Shown here: piece by piece, positions 19,902 through 29,318 of the stretch
How the letters are laid out: each line of letters opens with the position of its first letter
Numbering within the stretch: the stretch's first letter is position 1
Assembly (NCBI RefSeq): GCF_002812805.1
Contig: NZ_NMUM01000030.1
Coordinates: forward strand, 1-64,000
DNA length: 64,000 bases
Reading direction: 5' to 3'
Source of the DNA: Microbacterium lacus
Lineage (GTDB): Bacteria; Actinomycetota; Actinomycetes; Actinomycetales; Microbacteriaceae
Made by a program: the position numbers and the translations under genes
Notes under the pieces: generated by a model
Told to the model about the DNA's origin: nothing
What the model saw: the letters and a program-made list of their open reading frames with translations, nothing else
Databases searched by the model: none

Positions 19902-21281
19902 TCAGTTGAACAGCTGGATCGGATTGAACACGTCGGCCAGCAGCAGCAGCGCGCCCATTCCGATCAGCAGAATCACGACGACGAACGTGACGGGCACGAG
20001 TTTGGTCGCATCGACCGGCTTCGGCGGCGGGCGACGGAACAGGCGCGCCCACGCCTTCTTCACACCCTCCCACAACGCGACGACGATGTGACCGCCGTCG
20101 AGCGGTAGCAGCGGCACCAGGTTGAAAACGAACAGCGCGATGTTGAGCGAGCCCAGCAGCCCGAGTAGCACGGAGATCCGGCTGAGGATCGGCGCATCCG
20201 TCGAAGCGACCTCGCCCGCGATCAGGCCAACGCCCACCACGCTCATCGGGCCGTTCGGGTCACGCTCGCCGCCGGTGAACAGTGCAACGCCCGTCTCGTA
20301 CAACTTCACCGGCAACTGCGCGACGATGCCGACCACGGCACCGACGTTCTCGACCGCGGCTTGCGGGCCGGTCCAGATCGGCTGACTCTGCAGTTCGTTC
20401 GCCGGGGTGATGCCGACGAAGCCGACATCCTGGGTCTCCGCCACGCCGTTCGCGTCGACGACCGGCTGCCCGGCGTCGTCGTAGACGGGGCGCTCGGCGA
20501 GCAGGGGCGTGACCGCGAGGGTCTGTTGTGCACCGTCCCGCTCGATCTCGAAGTTCAGGCGTGTGCCGGGGTTTTCTCGAATGATGGCGGATGCCTCGTC
20601 GAACGTCGCGACGGGTGTTCCATCGATCGACAGGATGCGGTCGCCGGGAAGGATGCCGGCTGCCGCCGCGGGGCTCGCGGGGTCGTCCGGGCCGCACTCG
20701 GTCTGTTCGGATCCGGCCGCGACGACGCACTCGCTCACGGCGGCGACGGAGGTGGAGGCGCTCTGCACCCCGATGCCGCTGAATACCAGCATGAAGAGCA
20801 GGATGGCGAGCAACAGGTTCATGGCAGGGCCACCGAGCATGATGATGATGCGCTTGTAGACCGGCAGACGATAGAAGGTCCGCGTGTCGGCGGTGCCGAT
20901 CATCGTCTCTTCGTTGGCTACGCGCGCGTCCTGGATCATCGCCGCGAACATTCCCGCCGCACGGCCCTGGCGCGGCTGCGCTCCCGCTCCGTCGGCGTCC
21001 GGAGCGCCCACTCGCGCGACCTCGGCCTCACGTTCGGCGGGCGTCGGGGGGTACATGCCCGACATCGAGATGTACCCGCCGATCGGAAGAGCCTTGACGC
21101 CGTACTCGGTCTCGCCGAACTTTCGCGACCACAGAGTGGGGCCGAGCCCGATCATGTATCGACCGACGCGCACACCGAAGAGCTTGGCGGGCACCAGGTG
21201 CCCGACCTCATGCAACGCGATGGAGATCGCCAGGCCGACGACGATGACGAGCAAGCCAATGGCGAAAGTCAGCACGGTCAC
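19902..21281 (-). CDS. rip1: Site-2 intramembrane metalloprotease (Rip1/RseP, M50)
   Basis: Membrane-embedded zinc protease that cleaves anti-sigma factors and other membrane substrates. The 459-aa protein has HEVGH (residues 24-28) in the first helix, a long cytoplasmic insert with a PDZ-like domain at about 200-290 (AAGILPGDRILSIDGTPV), and the C-terminal metal ligand motif LPLDGGH. GTG start with TAGCGT six bases upstream. It belongs between dxr and ispG in the actinobacterial order; here plus-strand genes separate it from both. Confidence 0.92.
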   Translation of the reverse strand: MTVLTFAIGLLVIVVGLAISIALHEVGHLVPAKLFGVRVGRYMIGLGPTLWSRKFGETEYGVKALPIGGYISMSGMYPPTPAEREAEVARVGAPDADGAGAQPRQGRAAGMFAAMIQDARVANEETMIGTADTRTFYRLPVYKRIIIMLGGPAMNLLLAILLFMLVFSGIGVQSASTSVAAVSECVVAAGSEQTECGPDDPASPAAAAGILPGDRILSIDGTPVATFDEASAIIRENPGTRLNFEIERDGAQQTLAVTPLLAERPVYDDAGQPVVDANGVAETQDVGFVGITPANELQSQPIWTGPQAAVENVGAVVGIVAQLPVKLYETGVALFTGGERDPNGPMSVVGVGLIAGEVASTDAPILSRISVLLGLLGSLNIALFVFNLVPLLPLDGGHIVVALWEGVKKAWARLFRRPPPKPVDATKLVPVTFVVVILLIGMGALLLLADVFNPIQLFN

Positions 21282-21393
21282 GGGCCCACGCTACCGCCGG
21301 TTGCTTGGAGCGCGCCCCGAGGGTCGTTTGCGTGAGGCCGGAGGGGCGGGAGGACGCGGCTAAAGTTGACGGGGAGCACAGCGAAACGAGCGG

Positions 21394-22014
21394 ATGGGGG
21401 CCGGCATGCGCACACGTCAACTGCGCGCGCTCCGCGGCTCGGCCGCAGCCACGATCGCCGTTCTCTTCGCTGCGGTCTCGCACACGATCGGCGGCGGCTC
21501 CGCGCCGAGCGTCGCGATCCTGCTCGGGGTGTCTGCGCTCGCCTGGCCGGTCACAACGGCGCTCGTCGGTCGGGGGCTCCGTCCCCTCGGGCTCGCGTCG
21601 GCCGTGATCATCACACAGGTGGCTCTTCACATCGTCTTCGCACTGACCTCGGGCCCCGGTGCGTCCGCGGGCTCACTGACCCAGAGCCTTGCCACGCACC
21701 AGCACGGTCACGTCGTCATGGACTCCGCGGGAGCTGTCGCTCAGATCGTTCTGCCCTCGCCAGCGATGCTCGCCGCGCACGCGCTCGCTGCCGTCGCGTC
21801 CTTCCTGGCACTGTTCGCCGGCGAACGGATGCTTCGGGCCATCGCGGCATGGACCCTCCGTCTCCTCGCGCGTGCCGCCGTCGCCGCGCGCGGCTCCACC
21901 TCGGTTCCGCGTGCGAGCTTCGTGGTCGCACCGGCACCTCTCTTCCGATTCGGTCGGGGCGCTGTTCGCCGCCGCGGGCCACCTCTGCAGTGGGGCGACG
22001 CACTCGTCGCATGA
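21394..22014 (+). CDS. Membrane protein upstream of YcnI, probably copper-linked
   Basis: Up to 206 residues with about four membrane helices (near 18-34, 38-57, 65-83, 115-140) and a His-rich loop THQHGHVVMD between helices, then a basic tail. No named family is recognised. It directly precedes the copper-binding YcnI homologue with 86 bp between, which, with the His loop, suggests metal handling; this is inference. ATG 21406 (GGGGG nearby) is as likely a start as 21394. Confidence 0.6.
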   Translation: MGAGMRTRQLRALRGSAAATIAVLFAAVSHTIGGGSAPSVAILLGVSALAWPVTTALVGRGLRPLGLASAVIITQVALHIVFALTSGPGASAGSLTQSLATHQHGHVVMDSAGAVAQIVLPSPAMLAAHALAAVASFLALFAGERMLRAIAAWTLRLLARAAVAARGSTSVPRASFVVAPAPLFRFGRGAVRRRGPPLQWGDALVA

Positions 22015-22100
22015 TCCGCCGGGCAATCCGCTCGCGCGTTCCCCACGAATCCGTTGCAGCGGCTCATCGCCGCGCGGCGTCCACAGAGAGAACTTCGAAC

Positions 22101-22832
22101 ATGAACAGCACGACCCCTGCACCCACCCGTTCCACCCGCCGCCGCTTCGGCGCCCGGGCCGCGGCCGCAGTCCTCGCCTCGGCGGCGCTCGTCGTCGCGG
22201 CTCCCCTGGCCGCTCAGGCACACGTCACCGCGACGCCGGATGCCGCGACAGCCGGCGGCTACGGCACCCTGACCTTCGCCTTCAGCCACGGCTGCGACGG
22301 TTCGCCGACGACCGCACTCGAGATCACGATCCCCGAGGGGATGTCGTCGGTTTCGCCGACGATCGCCCCGGGATGGGATATCGATGTGCAGCGTGACGGC
22401 GAGGACGGGCCCGTCTCGCTCGTCACCTACACGGCGCAGCAGCCCGTCGAGGACGGACTCCGCGCGACCGTCGTCCTCGGCGTGCAGTACGCCGAAGACA
22501 CGGCGGGCGAAACGCTCGCGTTCCCGGTGAATCAGGTGTGCGAGGTGGGCAACACCGACTGGGCCGAGATCGCCGAGGACGGTGTCGACCCGCACTCCCT
22601 CGACGCTCCCGCGCCCACGGTGACCGTCGGCGAGGCGACCTCGGACGAGCACGGTTCGGATCACTCGGACGCGGAGCACTCCGACTCCGACGCAGAGGAC
22701 ATGACCGACGCGTCCGCGACCGCCTCGACGGAGGCATCCGCTCTGCCGATCGTGCTGGGTGGTGCCGGACTGCTGCTCGGTGCGGGCGCGCTCGTCGTCG
22801 CCCTGCTCGCGTTCCGTCGCACCCGCAGCTGA
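22101..22832 (+). CDS. YcnI family copper-binding protein (DUF1775)
   Basis: A 243-aa exported, membrane-tethered protein. A twin-Arg-like basic N-terminus and signal peptide end at AAQA-HVTA, so the mature protein starts with His, the Cu(II)-brace residue of the YcnI family. A conserved Trp follows in IAPGWDIDV. The YcnI fold runs to about residue 190, then an acidic His/Asp/Ser-rich linker (HSDAEHSDSDAED) and one C-terminal helix ending RRTRS. In other bacteria such proteins occur beside CopC/CopD-type genes; here the partner would be the preceding membrane protein. Confidence 0.85.
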   Translation: MNSTTPAPTRSTRRRFGARAAAAVLASAALVVAAPLAAQAHVTATPDAATAGGYGTLTFAFSHGCDGSPTTALEITIPEGMSSVSPTIAPGWDIDVQRDGEDGPVSLVTYTAQQPVEDGLRATVVLGVQYAEDTAGETLAFPVNQVCEVGNTDWAEIAEDGVDPHSLDAPAPTVTVGEATSDEHGSDHSDAEHSDSDAEDMTDASATASTEASALPIVLGGAGLLLGAGALVVALLAFRRTRS

Positions 22833-22935
22833 CGTACGATCCCGGATGCCTCGGCCCGGTCGTCCCTCGCGGGCGACCGGGCCGAGGTGCTCCCTCCGAG
22901 GCATCCGTCCACTCGTCTGATTAGATGGAGGCGCC

Positions 22936-24582
22936 ATGACGACACCCGCCTCTGAATCATCGTCTGACTCGACCCCGGGTGCGTCGCGGCTTCCGCCGGT
23001 GCTCCGGCCCGAGCGGCCGCCCGTGCGCTCGTTGCAGGCACTCGCCGACCGGTACGCGACGGCCGTGCACGGTGACATCGCCGACGCGACGGTCTCGGGC
23101 ATCACGCTGGCCACCGCCGATCTGCGCCCGGGCGAGGCTTTCGTTGCGATCCGGGGCGTCAACCGGCACGGCGCCGAGTTCGCGACGCAGGTTGCCGAAA
23201 AGGGCGCCGTCGCCGTGATCACGGATGCCGCGGGCGCTGAGATTGCGGCCGGCGCCGGCCTGCCCATCATCGTCGTCGACGATCCGCGCGCGATGCTCGG
23301 AGATCTGTCGGCCTGGGTCTACGGCACCGGCCCGGGCGATGAGCTGCCGATCCTGCTCGGCACGACCGGCACGAACGGCAAGACCAGCACGTCACACCTT
23401 CTCGCCGGCATCCTCGAACAGCTCGGGGTGGTCGTCGGGCTCAGTTCCACCGCCGAGCGGCACATCGCCGGAGAGGTCATCGTCTCGCGGCTCACCACAC
23501 CCGAGGCATCCGAATTCCACGCCCTCCTCGCCCTGATGCGCGAGCGTGGCGTCGAGGCGGTCGCGGTCGAGGTGAGCGCTCAGGCGCTGAGCCGTCACCG
23601 CGTCGACGGGCTCGTCTTCGACGTCGCGGCGTTCACGAACCTCACCCACGATCACCTCGACGACTACCCCGACATGCGGGCGTATCTCGAGGCGAAGTTG
23701 CCCCTGTTCCAGCCCGATCGCGCCCGCCGCGGTGTGGTCTCACTCGACTCGGCCGCGGGCGCCGAGTTCGTCGCGAGCTCGGGCATTCCGGTCGTCACGA
23801 TCGGCACGCCCGCGATCGCCGCCGATCCCGAGTCCGCCGCGGCCGCCGACTGGACGGTCACGATCCACGACGAAACGCAGGCCGGCACACGGTTCACGCT
23901 GTCCGGCCCCGACGGCGAGCTGACCACCGTCGTCCCCGTCATCGGCCCACACATGGCCGCGAACGCAGGCCTCGCGATCGTCATGCTGCGCGAGGCCGAA
24001 TATTCGTGGGAGCGGATCGTCCAGGCTCTGGAGCGCGACGGCACGATCCATGCGTACCTACCCGGCCGCACGGAACGTGTCTCGGGTGATCGCGGACCCG
24101 CGGTGTTCGTCGACTTCGGACACTCCCCCGACGCCTTCGAAAAGACCCTCGCCGCGGTGCGCCGCGTCACGCCGGGCCGGGTGCTGATGCTCTTCGGCGC
24201 GGATGGCGATCGCGATGCCACCAAACGCCACGACATGGGGCGGACGGCGGTGCAGGGCAGCGACATCCTCGTCGTCACCGACCACCACCCGCGCTTCGAG
24301 GACCCGGATTCGATCCGCGCGACCCTGATCGAGGGAGCGCGACGCGCGCGGCCCGATGCCGAGATCCACGAGTACTCGCCGCCCGAGCTTGCTATCGAGG
24401 CGGCCGTCGATATGGTCGGCGAGGGCGATGCGATTCTCTGGGCGGGCCCGGGGCATCAGGACTATCGCGACATCCGCGGTGTGCGCACACCGTACTCGGC
24501 GCGCGAGCTCGCGAGGCGGGCGCTCAAGGCGCGCGGTTGGCCGGTGCCGGAGCCGCACTGGCCGGTCCCCTACCCCGACTGA
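22936..24582 (+). CDS. Mur ligase family protein (MurE-like paralogue)
   Basis: A 548-aa three-domain Mur ligase. P-loop GTTGTNGKTSTSH at about 142-154, Mg-binding and central-domain motifs AVEVSAQALSRHRVDG and TNLTHDHLDDYPDM, and the C-terminal VDFGHSPDAFEKTL, a variant of MurE DYAHTPDALEK. It resembles UDP-MurNAc-dipeptide ligases that add residue 3 of the stem peptide, but where MurE has DNPR for its amino-acid substrate this protein has DHHPRFEDP. It lies outside any division/cell-wall cluster, so it is probably a second ligase of unknown specificity. GGAGGC precedes the ATG. Confidence 0.8.
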   Translation: MTTPASESSSDSTPGASRLPPVLRPERPPVRSLQALADRYATAVHGDIADATVSGITLATADLRPGEAFVAIRGVNRHGAEFATQVAEKGAVAVITDAAGAEIAAGAGLPIIVVDDPRAMLGDLSAWVYGTGPGDELPILLGTTGTNGKTSTSHLLAGILEQLGVVVGLSSTAERHIAGEVIVSRLTTPEASEFHALLALMRERGVEAVAVEVSAQALSRHRVDGLVFDVAAFTNLTHDHLDDYPDMRAYLEAKLPLFQPDRARRGVVSLDSAAGAEFVASSGIPVVTIGTPAIAADPESAAAADWTVTIHDETQAGTRFTLSGPDGELTTVVPVIGPHMAANAGLAIVMLREAEYSWERIVQALERDGTIHAYLPGRTERVSGDRGPAVFVDFGHSPDAFEKTLAAVRRVTPGRVLMLFGADGDRDATKRHDMGRTAVQGSDILVVTDHHPRFEDPDSIRATLIEGARRARPDAEIHEYSPPELAIEAAVDMVGEGDAILWAGPGHQDYRDIRGVRTPYSARELARRALKARGWPVPEPHWPVPYPD

Positions 24583-24590
24583 CACGCACA

Positions 24591-24642
24591 CACGTTTCGA
24601 CCCGTCGCTGAGCTCCTCGCTCAACGAGCGACGACACCGAAA
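24591..24642. repeat. REP-like hairpin after the MurE-like gene
   Basis: CGTTTCG and CGAAACG at the ends enclose CGTCGCTGAGC facing GCTCAACGAGCGACG. It is an inverted-orientation relative of the TTGAGCGAGC palindromes elsewhere in the window. It lies between convergent genes and may serve as a terminator for both. Confidence 0.6.
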
Positions 24643-24650
24643 CGACTGCC

Positions 24651-25736
24651 TCAGGATGCAGCGGCGATCGCGGCATCCGCGGTACGGCGAGCCCAGGCCT
24701 CGGCGTCGGCGAGGCTCTCTCGGGTGAGGGCATCCGGCGCCTCGTGCGCGTCCACGACGCGCGCCACGGTGTCGACGATGCCGGTGAACCCGAGGCGCCC
24801 CTCGTGGAACGCATCCACAGCCTGCTCGTTCGCCGCGTTGTAGACCGCGGGGTAGGTGCCGCCGGCACGACCGACCCGTTTGGCGAGCGCGACCGCGGGA
24901 AAGGCCTTCTCGTCGAGAGGCTCGAATGTCCAGGACGTCGCCGTGGTCCAATCGAGCGGGCGCCCGACGCCGCCCACGCGGTCCGGCCAATCCAGCCCCA
25001 GCGCGATGGGCAGCCGCATGTCGGGCGGCGACGCCTGCGCCAACGTCGAGCCGTCCACGAACTCGACCATCGAGTGCACGATCGACTGCGGGTGCACGAC
25101 GACGTCGATCTCGTCGTACGGGACATCGAACAGCAGGTGGGCTTCGATGACTTCCAGCCCTTTGTTGACGAGGGTGGCCGAGTTCGTCGTGACCATCCGG
25201 CCCATGTCCCACGTCGGGTGCGCGAGCGCCTGAGAGGGCGTCACGGCCTCGAGCTGGGCGCGGGAGCGCCCGCGGAACGGACCGCCGGATGCCGTGAGTA
25301 CGAGACGCCGCACCTCGTGCGCTGCCCCACCGCGCAGACACTGGGCGATCGCGGAATGCTCCGAATCCACGGGCACGATCTGGCCGGGCGCCGCGATTCG
25401 CGACACGAGGTCTCCCCCGACGATCAGGGACTCCTTGTTCGCGAGCGCGAGCGTGCGGCCGCACTCCAGCGCTGCGAGCGTGGGCCCGAGGCCCACCGAG
25501 CCCGTGATCCCGTTGAGCACGACATCCGTCTCGACATCGCGCACCAGCGCCTCGGCCTCATCCGCTCCCAGCGCGGTGTGCTCCACCCCGAACTCGGCGG
25601 CCTGGGCCTCCATCGTCGCGCGATCTGTACCTGCGGCAAGTCCGACGACCTCGAAGCGTCCCGGGTTGGCGCGCACGACGTCAAGCGCCTGCGTGCCGAT
25701 CGAGCCGGTGGATCCGAGGATGATGATGCGGCGCAT
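24651..25736 (-). CDS. dxr: 1-Deoxy-D-xylulose-5-phosphate reductoisomerase
   Basis: Second enzyme of the MEP pathway; converts DXP to MEP using NADPH. The 361-aa protein has the NADPH motif GSTGSIGTQ at the N-terminus, the metal/substrate motif region [24 protein letters not shown] and the [13 protein letters not shown] segment. ATG with TAGGCT six bases upstream, so it is probably leaderless. It is the first gene of the split dxr/rip1/ispG set. Confidence 0.95.
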   Translation of the reverse strand: MRRIIILGSTGSIGTQALDVVRANPGRFEVVGLAAGTDRATMEAQAAEFGVEHTALGADEAEALVRDVETDVVLNGITGSVGLGPTLAALECGRTLALANKESLIVGGDLVSRIAAPGQIVPVDSEHSAIAQCLRGGAAHEVRRLVLTASGGPFRGRSRAQLEAVTPSQALAHPTWDMGRMVTTNSATLVNKGLEVIEAHLLFDVPYDEIDVVVHPQSIVHSMVEFVDGSTLAQASPPDMRLPIALGLDWPDRVGGVGRPLDWTTATSWTFEPLDEKAFPAVALAKRVGRAGGTYPAVYNAANEQAVDAFHEGRLGFTGIVDTVARVVDAHEAPDALTRESLADAEAWARRTADAAIAAAS

Positions 25737-25766
25737 CCGGTCAGCCTACCGAGCGGGCACAGCAGG

Positions 25767-25800
25767 TCACTTCGACAAGCTCAGCGACCGTAAGCCCATT
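25767..25800. repeat. Dispersed intergenic repeat (TTCGACAAGCTCAGCGACC)
   Basis: Contains TTCGACAAGCTCAGCGACC, a string I recognise as common between genes of related actinobacteria, with a degraded partner ATTCGACAGGCCCGCCGACC just after it. It lies between dxr and the FKBP gene. Confidence 0.45.
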
Positions 25801-25829
25801 CGACAGGCCCGCCGACCGCGCCCGGGGGC

Positions 25830-26780
25830 TCAGCCCGCGGCGCGCTGCGTGGCGAGGATGTCGACGACGAAGACCAGGGTCTCGTTCTGGAGCTCGTTGC
25901 CCTCGACGGCGCCGTAGCCGAACTCGGGCGGGATCACGACGAGAACCTGCGAGCCGACCGTCTGGCCCTCGAGCGCCTGACGGAACCCGTCGACGACTCC
26001 GGTGGTCGTGAAGCTTGCGGGCGCGCCGCTCTCCCAGCTGGAGTCGAAGACCGTGCCATCCGACCACTTCACGCCGGTGTACTGCACCAGGACGGTGTCG
26101 CCCGAGTTCACGGTGGCACCATCGCCCTGCTTCAGCACCTCGACGTCGACCGTCGTGGGCGCATCGCCACCCGGGAGGGTGATCGTCGGTGCGCCGTCCT
26201 CGGCGAGTTCGACGGTCGGGAATCCATCCACGGGCGCCTGCTCGGCACCCCACGCGGCGAGGGGCGTCACGCCGAGCACATCGACGACGTACACCTCAGC
26301 GCTCAGTGTCTCACCGGTGGTCGAGTCCTCGCTCGCCGGGAAAGTCAGCACGATGCGTGAGCCGATGTTCGCGCATCCCATGATCTGCCCGAAATTGGAG
26401 TCGCTCGTGACGGCGGCGGGCAGAATCTCGCCCTCGACGTATCCGACGTCGCCGAGACGCTCGCCGGTGTCGGCCGAGAATGCGCTCAGCGCGTACTCGA
26501 CGTAGTCGCCCTCTTCGAGCGGGTCGCCGTCGCCCTCGGTGATGACCGTACGCTCCAATTCGGGAACGTCGAGTCCCGTCGTGAAGGTCGCGGTCGATAC
26601 CGCGCCGGCATCGCCTTCCACCGTTACGGACTCGGACGCATCTCCGGAAGGCGCGGCGACGTCGCACAGCGATCCCGTGCCGGAGGCAGAGGCGTCGGGC
26701 GTTCCCGAGCCGGAGCAACCCGCCAGGACGATGGCGGACAGGGCGAGCGCCGACAGGGCGGCGAGCGGGCGAATGCGCAC
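25830..26780 (-). CDS. FKBP-type peptidyl-prolyl isomerase lipoprotein, two-domain
   Basis: A 316-aa lipoprotein with signal peptide and lipobox VLAGC (Cys about 22). Residues about 70-190 look like a degenerate FKBP-like domain (LEEGDYVEYALSAFSADTGE), followed by a canonical FKBP domain (SGDTVLVQYTGVKWSDGTVF, FRQALEGQTVGSQVLVVIPP, FGYG). It probably folds or chaperones exported proteins at the outer face of the membrane. I chose GTG 26780 for its GAGG ribosome-binding site and the immediate signal peptide, rather than a longer upstream reading. Confidence 0.88.
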   Translation of the reverse strand: MRIRPLAALSALALSAIVLAGCSGSGTPDASASGTGSLCDVAAPSGDASESVTVEGDAGAVSTATFTTGLDVPELERTVITEGDGDPLEEGDYVEYALSAFSADTGERLGDVGYVEGEILPAAVTSDSNFGQIMGCANIGSRIVLTFPASEDSTTGETLSAEVYVVDVLGVTPLAAWGAEQAPVDGFPTVELAEDGAPTITLPGGDAPTTVDVEVLKQGDGATVNSGDTVLVQYTGVKWSDGTVFDSSWESGAPASFTTTGVVDGFRQALEGQTVGSQVLVVIPPEFGYGAVEGNELQNETLVFVVDILATQRAAG

Positions 26781-26896
26781 GGATAAACCTCGATGCTGTT
26801 CGGGGAAAGACCTCCATCCTGACGGAGGTTTCTTTGACTCACCTGAACGCCCGCACGCGCGGCGCCCGCATTCCCTGGCGTGCATGCTTCGCACGA

Positions 26897-26908
26897 TAAC
26901 CTCGGGCA
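26897..26908 (+). promoter_or_regulatory. Leaderless promoter -10 (TAACCT-N6-ATG)
   Basis: TAACCT six bases before the ATG of the acyltransferase gene, with no ribosome-binding site. Confidence 0.5.
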
Positions 26909-27694
26909 ATGACCGCGGCAGAACCGGAGCCCACAGGCGCGCCCGAAACTCCCGAACTCGCGCATAGCGAACCCGGGATGGGCTGGACCTACCGATTGGG
27001 CCGTACGTTCGTCGCTCCGCTCGCGCGAACGGTCTACCGTCCGATCATCGAGGGCCGCGAGTACGTTCCTCGCGAGGGCGCCGTGATTCTCGCGAGCAAC
27101 CACCTGTCTTTCATCGACTCGGTCGCCATCCCCGTTGCGGCACCCCGACCCGTGCACTTCCTGGCGAAGTCGTCGTACTTCGAGGGCGCCGGGATGTCCG
27201 GATGGTTCCGGCGTGAGTTCTTCTTCGCGATCGGAGCCGTTCCCGTCCAGCGTGGAGCCGGTCAAGCTGCGCTGGATGCCCTCGACCAGCAGCGGGCTCT
27301 TCTCGATTCCGGCCGCGCGGTGGCTCTCTATCCCGAGGGCACCCGGTCGCTCGATGGTCGCCTCTACCGCGGTCGGACGGGCGCTGCGTTCCTCGCATTG
27401 CAGACCGGCGCCCCCGTCGTGCCTGTGGGACTCATCGGCACGGCCGAGGTCATGCCCGTCGGTGCACGGATGCCGTCGCTCCGCCAGCGGGTGACGGTCC
27501 GCTTCGGCGCACCGCTCGATCTCTCCCACCACGGAGCGCCCGAGTCGGGGCGTGCTCGCCGGGGCGCGACGGACGAGATCATGGCGGCAATTCATGCGCT
27601 CACGGGTCAGGAACTCGCCGGAACATACAACGAGGCGCCCGCCCAGGGCGCCGTCGAGAAGATCAAGCGCGTTCTTCCGCACGAGCGGCTCTGA
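26909..27694 (+). CDS. plsC: 1-Acylglycerol-3-phosphate O-acyltransferase family protein
   Basis: A 261-aa membrane-associated acyltransferase of phospholipid synthesis, transferring an acyl chain to lysophosphatidate. Catalytic NHLSFID (His65, Asp70) fits the HX4D motif; the second motif is LYPEGTRSLDGRL and the third VPVGLIGT. The C-terminal 40 residues are a basic tail. It stands alone and is convergent with the OsmC gene. Substrate chain specificity is unknown. Confidence 0.88.
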   Translation: MTAAEPEPTGAPETPELAHSEPGMGWTYRLGRTFVAPLARTVYRPIIEGREYVPREGAVILASNHLSFIDSVAIPVAAPRPVHFLAKSSYFEGAGMSGWFRREFFFAIGAVPVQRGAGQAALDALDQQRALLDSGRAVALYPEGTRSLDGRLYRGRTGAAFLALQTGAPVVPVGLIGTAEVMPVGARMPSLRQRVTVRFGAPLDLSHHGAPESGRARRGATDEIMAAIHALTGQELAGTYNEAPAQGAVEKIKRVLPHERL

Positions 27695-27733
27695 CCCGCC
27701 AGCCCGGCACGACGCCGGTTGGATCGCGCAGCG

Positions 27734-28207
27734 TCAGTCCGCGGCGCTGATGCTCGCCTCGTGGCGCACCGGGAAGTTGACGGAGTTCGCAATGAAACAC
27801 CACTCGTTCGCGAGCGTGTGCGCCCGATGCGCCTCTTCCAGCATCGAGGCATCCGCGACCACGACCCGCGGCCGCAAAAGCACCTCGGTGAAGGCGCCTC
27901 CCCCGCGCCCGTCGAGTGCCATCGTTCCCTCCGCCTCGTCGGAGTAGTCGAGCACGATCACTCCGAGCGTGACGCACGCGTGCAGGTAGCTCAGCAGGTG
28001 ACACTCCGACAGAGCAGCAACGAGAAGGTCTTCGGGATTCCACTTGGTGGGGTCCCCCCGGAACGGACGATCCGCGGATGCCTCGAGCCCGAGTTTTCCG
28101 GCGATCTCGATCGTCACCGACCGGTCGTAGTCGCGGTAGCCACTGGTGCCCGTCCCGCGATCGCCGGTCCAGGTCGTTGACACGCGATAGCGGTGTTCGC
28201 CGTTCAT
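27734..28207 (-). CDS. OsmC family peroxiredoxin-like protein
   Basis: A 157-aa OsmC/Ohr-family protein, a thiol-dependent reductase of organic peroxides. The two redox Cys are visible in LSECHLLSYLH and in NEWCFIANSV, with the typical NPEDLLVAAL motif before the first. Residues 1-50 form the N-terminal beta part (YRVSTTWTGDRGTG). It is divergent from the asparaginase gene with 53 bp between starts. Confidence 0.85.
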   Translation of the reverse strand: MNGEHRYRVSTTWTGDRGTGTSGYRDYDRSVTIEIAGKLGLEASADRPFRGDPTKWNPEDLLVAALSECHLLSYLHACVTLGVIVLDYSDEAEGTMALDGRGGGAFTEVLLRPRVVVADASMLEEAHRAHTLANEWCFIANSVNFPVRHEASISAAD

Positions 28208-28248
28208 ACGGGAAGTGTCGCACGCCTCGCCCAGCACGGGCTCGCGAT

Positions 28249-28260
28249 TAGGCTGACCTG
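28249..28260 (+). promoter_or_regulatory. Leaderless promoter -10 (TAGGCT-N6-GTG)
   Basis: TAGGCT six bases before the GTG of the asparaginase gene. Confidence 0.55.
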
Positions 28261-29259
28261 GTGTCAAGATCCCTCACCGTTCCGGGCGCCGTCGAACTCG
28301 CCACCGTCGATCGCGGCGGCTTCGTCGAATCTCGGCACAGTGGCGTCGCGGTCGTACTCTCGCCCGACGGCACGATCCGTGCCTCCTTCGGCGATGGGGA
28401 GGCGGCGCTCCTGCCCCGCTCGAGCCTCAAGCCGCTGCAGGCCGTCGGGATGCTCACGGCGGGCGTCGAACTCGAGGGCGAGCGGCTCGGCCTCGCCACC
28501 GCCAGTCACACCGGCACCGATCGCCATGTCGGCGTCGTCCGCGCCATCCTCGAACAGGCCGGATTGACCGAGGATGCCCTGGGCTGTCCGGCCGCGCGCG
28601 CGTCGGATGCCGAAACCCGCGACCGCCAGATTCGTGACCTCGATCCCGCGGCCCCCGTCCGGATGAACTGCTCGGGAAAGCACGCCGGAATGCTGCTCAC
28701 GTGTGTCACGAACGACTGGGACACGGCAGGCTACCTCGACGTCGACCATCCGTTGCAGCGTCATCTGCGCGACACGATCGAACGCCTCACGGGCGAGAAG
28801 GTCCAGGCGAGCGTCGTCGACGGATGCGGGGCGCCGATTCATGCGGTAACCCTCAGCGGCCTCGCACGCGGCATTCACCGGATGGGCACCGCATCCGAGC
28901 GTTCTCCCTTCGCCCTACACCGTCACGCCGCGGCCGTCGTGCGCGCCGTTCGCGAGAACCCGTGGACGATCGCCGGCCCCGACCAGCCCGACACGCTCAT
29001 CGCCGAGCGCTTGGGGGTGTTCGCGAAGCTCGGCGCCGAGGGCGTTCAGGTCGCGGTCGCGCCCGATGGCACGACGGTGGCTCTGAAGATGCTCGACGGA
29101 GGCCAGCGCGCGGCACCCATCGTCGCCCTCACCCTGCTTCAGACGGCTGGCGCTCTGAGCGCGGCCGATGTCACCCTCGTCGCGAACGATCTGCACCTCG
29201 ACATCCGCGGCGGTTCCGAGATCGTCGGCCGCATCCGCCCCACCGTCGGCGTCTCGTGA
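28261..29259 (+). CDS. L-asparaginase II family protein
   Basis: A 332-aa protein of the Rhizobium-type asparaginase II family, unrelated to E. coli-type asparaginases. Conserved strings include RSSLKPLQAVGM, the SHTGTDRHVGVV segment, MNCSGKHAGML and VVDGCGAPIHAV. It hydrolyses asparagine to aspartate and ammonia. It is followed after 59 bp by alanine dehydrogenase on the same strand, suggesting a joint role in amino-acid nitrogen use. Confidence 0.88.
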   Translation: MSRSLTVPGAVELATVDRGGFVESRHSGVAVVLSPDGTIRASFGDGEAALLPRSSLKPLQAVGMLTAGVELEGERLGLATASHTGTDRHVGVVRAILEQAGLTEDALGCPAARASDAETRDRQIRDLDPAAPVRMNCSGKHAGMLLTCVTNDWDTAGYLDVDHPLQRHLRDTIERLTGEKVQASVVDGCGAPIHAVTLSGLARGIHRMGTASERSPFALHRHAAAVVRAVRENPWTIAGPDQPDTLIAERLGVFAKLGAEGVQVAVAPDGTTVALKMLDGGQRAAPIVALTLLQTAGALSAADVTLVANDLHLDIRGGSEIVGRIRPTVGVS

Positions 29260-29318
29260 CGGACGCAAACGTCTGCATCTGACGTACCGCATTCACCGCC
29301 CTCAGGAGGAGAGACCGC

